A stretch of DNA of 64,000 nt from Pseudomonas arcuscaelestis (GTDB taxonomy: Bacteria > Pseudomonadota > Gammaproteobacteria > Pseudomonadales > Pseudomonadaceae). The stretch is taken from the NCBI RefSeq assembly GCF_016881005.1, contig NZ_JACOPV010000016.1:1-64000 (forward strand), in the 5' to 3' direction. Position 1 is the first letter of the stretch. Every line of letters begins with the position of its first letter. The notes under the pieces were generated by a model that was not told the origin of the DNA, did no database searches, and was given only the letters and a program-made list of their open reading frames with translations. Positions 15,080 through 23,316 of this stretch are shown piece after piece. The position numbers were made by a program, and so were the translations under genes.

Positions 15080-15910
15080 TCAGTAAGGGTGGACGGGGAG
15101 TTCAAGCGCGCCTCGGCGCACCTGCTCGTATACGTCATCGGGTGTGCACCACCAGGCGTCGTCGTTCTGCTTGATGAGCTGGATCAGGCGTTCCAGCATC
15201 AGCAATCGTGAAGGCCTGCCAATCAGTTGCGGGTGCATGGTCAGAATGAAATGTCCGCCATAGGCGCGCATGCCTTCGAGCTCTGCGGTCCATAGGCTCA
15301 AGGCTTTGTCTGGTGCTTCGATTACTCCACCCACCGCAGGCTCGGCGGAGTAGGCGAACTGCTCCCAATCATCGAGCGCCCAACTGACCGGAAGCTCGAG
15401 AAGTTGCCCGGTGGCACCACCGACCAGATACGGACGGTCGTCACCCATCAGGCTGCTGTCACTTCTGAAACCAAGCTCGACCAGCGCCTCAATCACATCC
15501 GGCGTGATTTCCCAGACAGGCGCACGGTAGTGATGCACTTCGCGCCCGATGGTGCGCTCCAGCACCGCTTTGCTGTCTTTGAGAATCTGCAGGTTCTGTT
15601 CCGGCGTTTGCTCGTCTACCCGTTCATGGAAATAGCCGTGGCAACCGATGCTGTGGCCGGCCTCGGCGATGCCGCGAACCACGTTCGGGTCCCTTTGCGC
15701 CACCACTGCCGGAACATAGAACTGCGCGCGTATTTCATAGCGCTCCAGCAGCTCGAGAATCCTCGGCACGCCAACCCGGCGCCCGTATGCGCCCATGGAA
15801 AGTAATGTCAGGCGACGCCCTTCGAGGCTGGAGGAATCCCACGCGGTTTCTGCATCCAGGTCGAAACTCAAGGTGACGGCAAAGCGTTTGCGATCAGGCC
15901 ACATGATCAT
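15080..15910 (-). CDS. CE4 polysaccharide deacetylase-family hydrolase
   Basis: 276 residues of the NodB/CE4 fold. The metal motif begins with SFDLDAE near residue 15, then HSIGCHGYFHERV near 85 (His ligands), YRAPVWEI near 135 and LTMHP near 235. The clade with this SFDLDAETAW start includes PuuE-type allantoinases, HpPgdA-like proteins and cyclic imide hydrolases of Pseudomonas. It has no signal peptide, so it acts in the cytoplasm, which argues against a peptidoglycan role and for hydrolysis of a small cyclic amide. ATG 15910 overlaps the permease stop by four bases (ATGA); an in-frame ATG at 15904 is also possible. Confidence 0.85.
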   Translation of the reverse strand: MIMWPDRKRFAVTLSFDLDAETAWDSSSLEGRRLTLLSMGAYGRRVGVPRILELLERYEIRAQFYVPAVVAQRDPNVVRGIAEAGHSIGCHGYFHERVDEQTPEQNLQILKDSKAVLERTIGREVHHYRAPVWEITPDVIEALVELGFRSDSSLMGDDRPYLVGGATGQLLELPVSWALDDWEQFAYSAEPAVGGVIEAPDKALSLWTAELEGMRAYGGHFILTMHPQLIGRPSRLLMLERLIQLIKQNDDAWWCTPDDVYEQVRRGALELPVHPY

Positions 15911-17331
15911 GGGGAAACGATCCTCTGCGACAGCGCCTTGCGGCGCATGCGGTTGTAGACAAGCACGGCTGCGCCACTGGCGATGATCACCGCGCCGCAG
16001 TACCAGACGTGATAGAGATAGGCAGGGTCTGCAGGCTGGGCCCCTGCGGTGTAGGCGATGTAGGCCAGGGTCAGCAGGGCCAGGGCGGGCAGGCCCGACA
16101 TGGCAAGTGCCTTGGTCCGTTGTTGCTCACGAAAGGTGGCGAAGATGAAGCACAGGAGCATGGTGCTGTAGGAGATCATCATGGTGATCGACACCACGTC
16201 GTAGTACCACTGCAGTTCGCTGATCGGTTTTGCCCAGATCATCGCCAGTGCGCACAAGGTACCGATCAGGGTGAGGCGCGCCGGCACGCGTCGCGTGTTG
16301 AGTTTCTCCAGTGCCGAGGGCAACTCGCCTTCGTGGCTCATGCGATAGCCGGCACGTACCCCGGCATTCAGCGAGATGTTCAAGCAATTGCATGCGGAGG
16401 TGATGATGACCAGGGTGGGCAACCACAGTAGCCACGAGGGCAAGTACAGCTGGGCAATACTGCCAATCGCCTGTGCGCTGTCGGCGAACATGCCTGCCAG
16501 CGTGCTTGCAGGCACAGCCATCTTCCAGCCAATGGCGGCGATCGAATAGATCACCAGCATGGCTGTCAGGGTCAGCAGGAACGAGCGCTGGATGGTTCGT
16601 ACGGGCGTCTTCGCTTCCTCGATGAAATTGATCGAGGAGTCGAATTGGGCAAGCATCCACATGCCAAACAACATGCCCGGTCCGATTGCGGTCCAGAAGC
16701 TGTCGAGCGATGACGGCATGTAGGAGTTCAACACGCCGGCGCCAGGCACCTGCGGGTCGATGATGCCAGCCAGCCCAAGGCCCAGGAGTACGGCCAGCTC
16801 CAGCGCCAGGAGGCAGATAGCGACTTTTGCGGTCGCTTCCACCCCGCGCAGGTTGAGGACCATGAACACCACGATCAGCACGCTGGCCACCAGTTGCCCG
16901 GTGTACGGCGAGCCGTTGAGCCCTAGCAGGCTTTGGGTGTACTGCGCGCCCACCAGTGCACACATCGCTGTGACACTGAAGCACATGATCACGTAGGCCC
17001 AGCCAAGGATGATTGCCGCCCCGGGCGACAGGTAGCGTTTGCTGAAGACAAACACCCCGCCTGCCGCTGGCGCACGTCGCACCAGATAGATAAGACTGAA
17101 GGCAATCACCATCATCGGGAAGAAATAAGCCGCCAGAATCGACAGTGGAGCCAGTTCTCCCGACAGGGTGTACAGCAGGGGCATCGACGATACCCCTACC
17201 CATGCCGGTCCGTTGAAAGCCAGGGTATTGGCGCAGACATTCAGTGTGCTGAGCCGGCCTTTGGACAGGGTGGTATCGATTTCCCGAACCTCACCCTTGC
17301 GGTCGTAACCTATGAAGTCGCTGAAGCTCAT
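15907..17331 (-). CDS. APC-superfamily amino acid/amine permease
   Basis: 474 residues with about 12 hydrophobic segments. The N-terminal LSTLNVCANTLAFNGPAWVGVSSMP and the following RRAPAAGGVFVFSKRYLSP segment are typical of APC transporters. It starts at ATG 17331 behind GAGGAG. It lies 17 bases after the ureohydrolase stop and overlaps the deacetylase start, so it is part of one operon. By context it imports the guanidino or amide substrate of the neighbouring enzymes. Confidence 0.88.
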   Translation of the reverse strand: MSFSDFIGYDRKGEVREIDTTLSKGRLSTLNVCANTLAFNGPAWVGVSSMPLLYTLSGELAPLSILAAYFFPMMVIAFSLIYLVRRAPAAGGVFVFSKRYLSPGAAIILGWAYVIMCFSVTAMCALVGAQYTQSLLGLNGSPYTGQLVASVLIVVFMVLNLRGVEATAKVAICLLALELAVLLGLGLAGIIDPQVPGAGVLNSYMPSSLDSFWTAIGPGMLFGMWMLAQFDSSINFIEEAKTPVRTIQRSFLLTLTAMLVIYSIAAIGWKMAVPASTLAGMFADSAQAIGSIAQLYLPSWLLWLPTLVIITSACNCLNISLNAGVRAGYRMSHEGELPSALEKLNTRRVPARLTLIGTLCALAMIWAKPISELQWYYDVVSITMMISYSTMLLCFIFATFREQQRTKALAMSGLPALALLTLAYIAYTAGAQPADPAYLYHVWYCGAVIIASGAAVLVYNRMRRKALSQRIVSP

Positions 17332-17348
17332 GCTGGCTTCTCCTCGAC

Positions 17349-18305
17349 TTAGCTGCGTTCAGCCAAAGCATCGGCAAGGATGCAGAGGAGCTCGAACATC
17401 ATGGTTGCGCCAACCAATGCTGTGGCACCGCCCAAATCAAAAGGCGGGGAGACTTCCACCACATCGGCGCCGACCAGGTTCAGTCCACGCAAACCACGAA
17501 CCATTTGCTGCGCCTGCAGGGTGGTCATCCCGCCGATTTCAGGGGTGCCGGTGCCGGGTGCAAAAGCGGGGTCGAGCACGTCGACATCAAAGCTGATGTA
17601 GGTGGGGTCCTGGCCCACCACACGGCGTACTTCTGCCAGCGTGCCCTCGACGCCAAGGTCGCAGAACTCTTCCATGTGGATGACGCGAATGCCGCATTCT
17701 TCTGCGAAGGCTTCATCGTCTGCGGAGTAAATCGAACCGCGAATACCGATTTGTACCGTGCGTCGCGGGTCGAGCAGGCCTTCTTCGATGGCGCGACGAA
17801 AGGGCGTGCCGTGGGTGTAGGGGTTGTCGCCGAAGTAGCGGTCGTTGGTGTCGGAGTGCGCGTCGAAATGCACCATGCCGATGGGACGGTGGCGTGCCAG
17901 TGCGCGAAAGATCGGCAAAGTGACAAGGTGGTCGCCGCCCACCGACAGCGGAATCACCCCGGCCTGATGCAGTTTGCTGAAGAAACCTTCGATCTGCTTC
18001 AAGGAGTCGAGCAGGTCGATCGGGTTAACCGGCGCGTCGCCCAGGTCGCCGACGCGGGTCAGGTCGTAGGGCGCAATGCGGCTGACATGGTGAACCTTAC
18101 GCATCAGGCTGGACATATTGCGCACTTCCCGCGGCCCGTGCCGAGCCCCGGCACGGTTGGTGGTGCCGCCGTCCCACGGTACACCGACCAGGCCGATACG
18201 GACTTGCGCGGGGTCTTCGAACACGGGCAAGCGCATGAAGGTCGGAATGCCGGCGAAACGTGGCACCAGTGCAGCATCAACGGGTTGCGGGTTGTTATTG
18301 CTCAT
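17349..18305 (-). CDS. agmatinase-family ureohydrolase (guanidino acid hydrolase)
   Basis: 318 residues. All binuclear Mn ligands are visible: GGDH near 125, HFDAHSD near 147 and SFDVDVLDP near 233. Family members split urea from agmatine, guanidinobutyrate or guanidinopropionate. The N-terminus (PRFAGIPTFMRLP) resembles, from memory, the P. aeruginosa guanidinopropionase GpuA more than biosynthetic SpeB; both symbols are candidates and neither is assigned. First gene of the permease-deacetylase-epimerase-SDR run; start ATG 18305 behind GAGGAG. A 291-base gap separates it from the NCS1 gene upstream; a promoter is likely there but no operator was recognised. Confidence 0.88.
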   Translation of the reverse strand: MSNNNPQPVDAALVPRFAGIPTFMRLPVFEDPAQVRIGLVGVPWDGGTTNRAGARHGPREVRNMSSLMRKVHHVSRIAPYDLTRVGDLGDAPVNPIDLLDSLKQIEGFFSKLHQAGVIPLSVGGDHLVTLPIFRALARHRPIGMVHFDAHSDTNDRYFGDNPYTHGTPFRRAIEEGLLDPRRTVQIGIRGSIYSADDEAFAEECGIRVIHMEEFCDLGVEGTLAEVRRVVGQDPTYISFDVDVLDPAFAPGTGTPEIGGMTTLQAQQMVRGLRGLNLVGADVVEVSPPFDLGGATALVGATMMFELLCILADALAERS

Positions 18306-18596
18306 AGCGGATCTCCTCGTCGAACCGGGGTGACGGTCGACTCATTGTCTTTATCGTTCAGGAGTGAAAAAGGGCAGGTGCAGCCAGGGCGTGAAACCGG
18401 GGAGGGGTGAGGGCATAGATAAAAACCTTGTTATTATTTTTGGATGTTCCAGGCTTAGCGTACGAACAGCGGGCGAGTTGATAAATCGCCAACATCGAAA
18501 GTCAGCTTTTCAAAAAAATTAAGTGATTGCCGGGTGAACGCTCACCCCGAGAGCGTATGCAGGGGGTGAGCTGCGCGGGTTTGAACCCAATGCTAT

Positions 18597-20009
18597 TTAC
18601 AGGCTGTGTTGTACGGGGGATGAAACGGCTGCTTTGGATCTCTTAGCCAGGAAGTAATACATAACCCCGGGTATTATCAAACCAATGATCCAAGAGATAT
18701 CGACGCCATTCATTTTTTCAACCAGTGCACCGGTATAGAGGCTGGTTGAAATAAAAGGCATTTGAATCAGGACGCCAATTACGTAAGTGCTGATGCCCAG
18801 CGTGTTCCATCGGCCATATTGGCCATTGGGATCGAACAGCGCGTTCAAGTTGTATCGCTCTTTATTGACGAAGTAGAAATCGACAAGATTGATAGCGCTC
18901 CAAGGCGTGAAGAATGCCAGCAAGAACAAGATGAACGATTTGAAAACGCCGATGAAAGAGTCCTCACCCAGCAGCGCAACAGCGGTCGATGCGCCGACAA
19001 TGCACAATACGAAAACAATGCGTTGGCGTTGGCTGATTGCAACATGCCCGCGAAAGCCACTGATAACCGTAGCGGCGCACATGAAGCTGCCGTAGGCGTT
19101 CAGGGTCGAGATCGTGAGTTTGCCGAAAGCGATGCTGAAGTAGATCAGGGCGGCGGCGGCCCCGGTGCTTCCCAGTCCGACGATCACAGAGACTTCATGG
19201 CCGGCGAAGTTCGCACCTGCCAGGGCCGCGGCGAACACCCCGAGTACCATCGATATCTGCGCCCCGATAACTGAGCCAAGGCCAACGGCGAGGATCGTCT
19301 TGATTGACGAAGTCTTGCTCGGCAGGTAGCGCGAATAGTCCGCCACATAGGGTCCATAGGCAATCTGCCAGGACGCGGAGAGTGACACGGCGAGAAGAAA
19401 GCTACCCCAGTCGAAATGACGAATCGCAAGCAACTGGCCGATATCGTTGGTGAGGGTCAGTCGGGCAAAGAGATAGCAGAACGCAACAACCCCAACGATG
19501 CTCGCGGCACGCCCGGCGATGTGAATGAAGCGATAGCCCATGATGGTCATCAGCATCGTCAAACCGGCAAAGATCAGAATGCCACTGCTGTTACTGACAC
19601 CGGCCAATTGCGAAACAGCCTGGCCGGATAGAATCGCGCCTGTTGCGTTAAAGCCCAAGTACATCAGCGCAACTAGAATAATAGGGATGGTTGCGCCATA
19701 GACACCAAACTGCACACGGCTGGAGATCATTTGCGGAAGACCCAGTTTCGGCCCTTGTGCAGCATGCAGGGCCATGACAGCACCGCCAAATATCTGCCCG
19801 ACCAACAAACCAATCAGTGACCAAAATACATCGCCGCCTAAAACAACAGCGAGGGAGCCTGTTAGCAATGCAGTAATTTGTAAGTTGCAGCCTAGCCACA
19901 AGGTGAACTGACTGAAGAGGCTACCGTGCCTTTCCGATTCGGGTATGTGGTCGATAGTGCGTGTTTCGAGCAAGGACGGCTGCGCTGAATCAACACGGGT
20001 GTTGGGCAT
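18597..20009 (-). CDS. NCS1-family purine-cytosine/allantoin-type permease
   Basis: 470 residues with 12 predicted membrane segments. The N-terminus (ESERHGSLFSQFTLWLGCNLQITALLTG) and the GQIFGGAVMALHAAQGPKLGLPQM stretch are characteristic of the NCS1 cytosine/allantoin/hydantoin transporters. It is transcribed in the same direction as the ureohydrolase operon, 291 bases upstream, and probably belongs to the same substrate circuit. A cyclic nitrogen compound is a reasonable guess for its cargo, but not shown. Confidence 0.88.
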   Translation of the reverse strand: MPNTRVDSAQPSLLETRTIDHIPESERHGSLFSQFTLWLGCNLQITALLTGSLAVVLGGDVFWSLIGLLVGQIFGGAVMALHAAQGPKLGLPQMISSRVQFGVYGATIPIILVALMYLGFNATGAILSGQAVSQLAGVSNSSGILIFAGLTMLMTIMGYRFIHIAGRAASIVGVVAFCYLFARLTLTNDIGQLLAIRHFDWGSFLLAVSLSASWQIAYGPYVADYSRYLPSKTSSIKTILAVGLGSVIGAQISMVLGVFAAALAGANFAGHEVSVIVGLGSTGAAAALIYFSIAFGKLTISTLNAYGSFMCAATVISGFRGHVAISQRQRIVFVLCIVGASTAVALLGEDSFIGVFKSFILFLLAFFTPWSAINLVDFYFVNKERYNLNALFDPNGQYGRWNTLGISTYVIGVLIQMPFISTSLYTGALVEKMNGVDISWIIGLIIPGVMYYFLAKRSKAAVSSPVQHSL

Positions 20010-20098
20010 TTGCTATCTCCACGGGACATTGTTGTCCTCGTAATTGTTGTGGGTCGCAAGAGATGGGCAGGGATGTAATGCGAGAGTGGTTTAATTGG

Positions 20099-20117
20099 GT
20101 TTTGTTGTTTTTTTTGT
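20099..20117 (-). promoter_or_regulatory. CA-rich stretch, possible Hfq/Crc site
   Basis: The minus strand upstream of the NCS1 gene carries ACAAAAAAAACAACAAAAC, and ACAACAATTACGAGGACAACAATG lies next to the start. AANAAN repeats near ribosome binding sites are the targets of Hfq/Crc catabolite repression in Pseudomonas. Motif only; weak support. Confidence 0.3.
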
Positions 20118-20270
20118 GCGCGGCTAGAGTAGCGATAGTTTGTAGCTAATAGATACCCTGAACTGATTAATCCGGCTTTCGGTTTCGGTTAACTATGTTG
20201 CTGTCGTACTGTAGGCAGGCCGACCGGGGGCAGGTCTATACTGGGTACTCACTTCTGCGAGTGAGTAATC

Positions 20271-20717
20271 ATGAAAGACCTGACGCGCATGTGCTGGCTG
20301 GCTTCGGCAGTCGCTGTTGTGATGATGGGCTGCGCTGGCTATGAAAATCGCAAGGCCGACTTCGTCCAGATCGATCTTAAGCCCGTAGGGCATAACGCTG
20401 GCGAAATCGGCTACGTCACGATGGTGCCACGCGGCAATGCAACCGACCTTAGCTTCCATGTCAGCGGTGTATACCGCAGCTTGCACCAGGTTCGCCTGTA
20501 TACCTATATCTACAAGGGCTCCTGCACCAGCCGCGCGGCGCAACCGGCTTACTCATTGAATGACATCGTCATGGTCAATCGCAGCAGCACCGGCTGGGAT
20601 TTTTCCAGGACCGTGCCCACACCCATTGGCACGTTGAGTGGCCATGGTTACTCGGTGGTTCTCAGCACTGGCCCGGAAGAGGGCAGCATCGAACAGTTCT
20701 GCGCCGAGATTCCTTGA
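20271..20717 (+). CDS. small lipoprotein of unknown function
   Basis: 148 residues. The N-terminal 21 residues form a lipoprotein signal with lipobox MMGC. The mature part has two cysteines (GSCTSR and QFCAE) that could form a disulfide and a beta-rich pattern. I do not recognise the family. It stands alone between the divergent NCS1 gene and the DUF533 gene. The window 20010-20270 before it contains only the candidate CA motif and presumably both promoters. Confidence 0.7.
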   Translation: MKDLTRMCWLASAVAVVMMGCAGYENRKADFVQIDLKPVGHNAGEIGYVTMVPRGNATDLSFHVSGVYRSLHQVRLYTYIYKGSCTSRAAQPAYSLNDIVMVNRSSTGWDFSRTVPTPIGTLSGHGYSVVLSTGPEEGSIEQFCAEIP

Positions 20718-20838
20718 TGCTGGGCGGATATAAACAAGGCAGGGCCTGCTCGGCCGTCAGCCAGACGGTCGTGGTGGGTTGCCTTGAGGGGGCTATCGTT
20801 TGTTGTCTGGGCAACAACTACCACAGGAGGGCGGTGCC

Positions 20839-21564
20839 ATGAACACCAGTGATCTACTCGAACAATTACTCCGGTCCGGGCAGGGCTCGCAGGCGCAACA
20901 AGGGGGCGGCGGCATGTCGTCGCAAGACCCAATGGGCGGACTGGGTGGTTTGCTGGGCGGGCTGCTCGGCGGCGGTGGAGGCGCTGGTGGTGGCGGCCTC
21001 GGTGGTTTGCTCGGCGGTCTATTAGGTGGCAGTAGTGCCAGTAACAATGGTGGCGGTTATAGCCAGGGGCGTTCCGGGGGCGGTACAAATTACGCGGCCT
21101 TGGCCTCGTTGGGCATGATGGCCTTCCAGGCCTATCAAAGCTGGCAGCGCAGCCAGGCGGCAGCCCCGCAACAGATGGTGCGCACTGTCGATCAATTGTC
21201 CGGGCCAGAGGCCGAAGATCACAGCCATGCGATCCTGCGTGCACTGATTGCTGCGGCCAAGGCGGACGGTCGCATCGACAAGCAGGAAGAACAGTTGATC
21301 TACGCAGAAATCAAACGCCACACCAGCGACCCGCAATTGCAGCAATGGTTGGATGTTGAAGTCAGCAAGCCGCTCGATGCTGCCGAAGTCGCCCAATCAG
21401 CCCAGGACCCGGCCATGGCCGCGGAAATGTACCTGGCCAGTGTGATGCTGGTGGATGACCAGCAAGAAGCAGAGCGGGCCTATCTGGACGAACTGGCCGG
21501 CGCGCTACAGATCGATCCGCAGTTGCAGCTGCACCTGGAACAGCAGGCCAAGGGCAGTGCCTGA
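20839..21564 (+). CDS. DUF533 / TerB-like protein (YebE type)
   Basis: 241 residues from ATG 20839 behind CAGGAGG; an in-frame extension to 20800 is unlikely. Residues 1-80 are a low-complexity linker built of GGLGG/LLGG units and polar residues. A short hydrophobic stretch (ALASLGMMAFQAYQSW) follows near 95. Residues 125-241 form a helical TerB-like domain (HAILRALIAAAKADGRIDKQEEQLIYAEI). The E. coli homologue YebE is an inner-membrane stress-linked protein without a known activity. No partner gene adjoins it. Confidence 0.85.
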   Translation: MNTSDLLEQLLRSGQGSQAQQGGGGMSSQDPMGGLGGLLGGLLGGGGGAGGGGLGGLLGGLLGGSSASNNGGGYSQGRSGGGTNYAALASLGMMAFQAYQSWQRSQAAAPQQMVRTVDQLSGPEAEDHSHAILRALIAAAKADGRIDKQEEQLIYAEIKRHTSDPQLQQWLDVEVSKPLDAAEVAQSAQDPAMAAEMYLASVMLVDDQQEAERAYLDELAGALQIDPQLQLHLEQQAKGSA

Positions 21565-21734
21565 CTGGCCGAGTTACCCTCTGGTTAAGTTGGTTGGGGG
21601 AGTGAGGCTGCGAGCTTATCTATTAATGTGGCACCGCTGCCGGCCCTACGCTGACTCGAAACCGCCCCGCGCCAATGGATCAGCACCTGGCTGTATGTGT
21701 CACCGACTACACAGTTGGCCTACCGTGAATAAGC

Positions 21735-21774
21735 AAAAAAAAGCCACCTCAGCATGCAGTGCTGAGGTGGCTTT
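21735..21774 (-). terminator. nrdB terminator
   Basis: A perfect 12-bp stem GCCACCTCAGCA/TGCTGAGGTGGC with a 5-base loop, followed on the minus strand by a run of T. It lies about 80 bases after the nrdB stop. Confidence 0.88.
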
Positions 21775-21849
21775 GGTGGCTTCAGGTCTAGCGGTTCAGT
21801 TAACGCCGAACAGCGTTCAACTGCTCATCTGCACCTGGGGAGCAAGGCA

Positions 21850-23097
21850 TCAATCCCAGCTCAACGCCCCACCTGTTTGATACTCGATAACCCGAGTCTC
21901 GAAGAAGTTCTTCTCTTTCTTCAAGTCCATGATCTCGCTCATCCATGGGAACGGGTTGGTGGTACCTGGGTATTCTTCTTTCAAACCGATCTGCGACAGG
22001 CGACGGTTGGCGATGAACTTGAGGTAGTCCTCCATCATCGCCGCGTTCATGCCCAGTACGCCGCGCGGCATGGTGTCGCGAGCGTATTCGATTTCCAACT
22101 GGGTGCCTTGCAGGATCATTTGCGAGGCTTCTTCTTTCATTTCGGCATCCCACAGGTGTGGGTTTTCGATCTTGATCTGGTTGATCACGTCGATACCGAA
22201 GTTCAAGTGCATGGACTCGTCACGCAGGATGTACTGGAACTGCTCGGCAACGCCAGTCATCTTGTTGCGACGACCCATGGACAGGATCTGGGTGAAGCCG
22301 CAGTAGAAGAAGATGCCTTCCAGAACGCAGTAGTAGGCGATCAGGTTGCGCAGCAGTTCTTTGTCGGTCTCGACGGTACCGGTATTGAATTCCGGGTCGG
22401 AGATCGCGCGGGTGTAGCTCAGGCCCCAGGCGGCTTTCTTCGCAACCGACGGGATCTCGTGGTACATGTTGAAGATCTCGCCTTCATCCATGCCCAGCGA
22501 TTCGATGCAGTACTGGTAGGCGTGGGTGTGGATCGCCTCTTCGAACGCCTGGCGCAGGATGTACTGGCGGCACTCGGGGTTGGTGATCAGGCGGTACACG
22601 GCCAGCGCCAGGTTGTTGGCAACCAGGGAGTCGGCAGTGGAGAAGAAGCCCAGGTTACGCATGACGATGCGACGCTCGTCGTCGGTCAGGCCTTCCGGGT
22701 TTTTCCACAGGGCGATGTCCGCGGTCATGTTGACCTCTTGCGGCATCCAGTGGTTGGCGCAACCGTCCAGGTACTTCTGCCAGGCCCAGTCGTACTTGAA
22801 TGGCACCAGCTGGTTGAGGTCGGCGCGGCAGTTGATCATGCGCTTTTCGTCAACCGCAACACGGGCAGCGGAGCCTTCCAGCTCAGCCAGGCCTTCGGCG
22901 ATGTCGAGTTGGTCCAGGGCGGCCTTGGCACGCTTGACGGCTTCCGAGTCATCGGCAGTCACGGCGCGGGCTTCCAACGCGGCAACACCGCCAGCGTTAT
23001 CGAGCTTGTCGATGCCTGCGGCAGCAGCTTGAGTGGCGGTTGCGCCTTTGGAGGCTTCTTCGCCTTCGTCTTTGTCGAATTCGTCCCAGCTCAGCAT
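21850..23097 (-). CDS. nrdB: ribonucleotide reductase class Ia, beta subunit
   Basis: 415 residues. The diiron-site motifs are visible: EEAIHTHAYQYC and DESMHLNFG among the ferritin-like helices. It carries the tyrosyl radical used by NrdA to reduce ribonucleoside diphosphates. The first 85 residues form an acidic, Ala-rich extension typical of Pseudomonas NrdB. It lies 219 bases after nrdA, with a REP palindrome between, so expression may be by read-through with the REP modulating mRNA decay. Confidence 0.97.
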   Translation of the reverse strand: MLSWDEFDKDEGEEASKGATATQAAAAGIDKLDNAGGVAALEARAVTADDSEAVKRAKAALDQLDIAEGLAELEGSAARVAVDEKRMINCRADLNQLVPFKYDWAWQKYLDGCANHWMPQEVNMTADIALWKNPEGLTDDERRIVMRNLGFFSTADSLVANNLALAVYRLITNPECRQYILRQAFEEAIHTHAYQYCIESLGMDEGEIFNMYHEIPSVAKKAAWGLSYTRAISDPEFNTGTVETDKELLRNLIAYYCVLEGIFFYCGFTQILSMGRRNKMTGVAEQFQYILRDESMHLNFGIDVINQIKIENPHLWDAEMKEEASQMILQGTQLEIEYARDTMPRGVLGMNAAMMEDYLKFIANRRLSQIGLKEEYPGTTNPFPWMSEIMDLKKEKNFFETRVIEYQTGGALSWD

Positions 23098-23255
23098 GGT
23101 GGGTCTCCTGCTTGAGGGCCATGTTCAGTATGGCCGGTGGATCTTGGTTGCGTTGCTTGCGGTTGAGTACTGCTGTGCACGCAAAAACTTTGAATGCTTC
23201 CGGGAGCTTGGCTCCTCGGAGGAGGCCAGGGTTGTCCCTGACCTTCTATTAGGCT

Positions 23256-23304
23256 GCTGTGGGAGCGGCTTTGGCCGCTTTCGCGGGGCAAGCCCGCTCC
23301 CACA
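23256..23304. repeat. REP palindrome between nrdA and nrdB
   Basis: CTGTGGGAGCGG and CCGCTCCCACAG flank GC-rich sequence with CGCGGGGCAAGC, the standard P. putida-type REP/BIME unit. A single copy. Confidence 0.85.
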
Positions 23305-23316
23305 GGGGGTGTGGCG

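Noticed and set aside
18306..20270. guanidine riboswitch upstream of the ureohydrolase or NCS1 gene
   Set aside because: I looked for the paired ACGR-loop hairpins and the long guanidine-I core and did not find them.
21877..23115. 412-codon open frame opposite nrdB
   Set aside because: Same explanation: antisense to a well-supported gene, no ribosome site and no recognisable protein.
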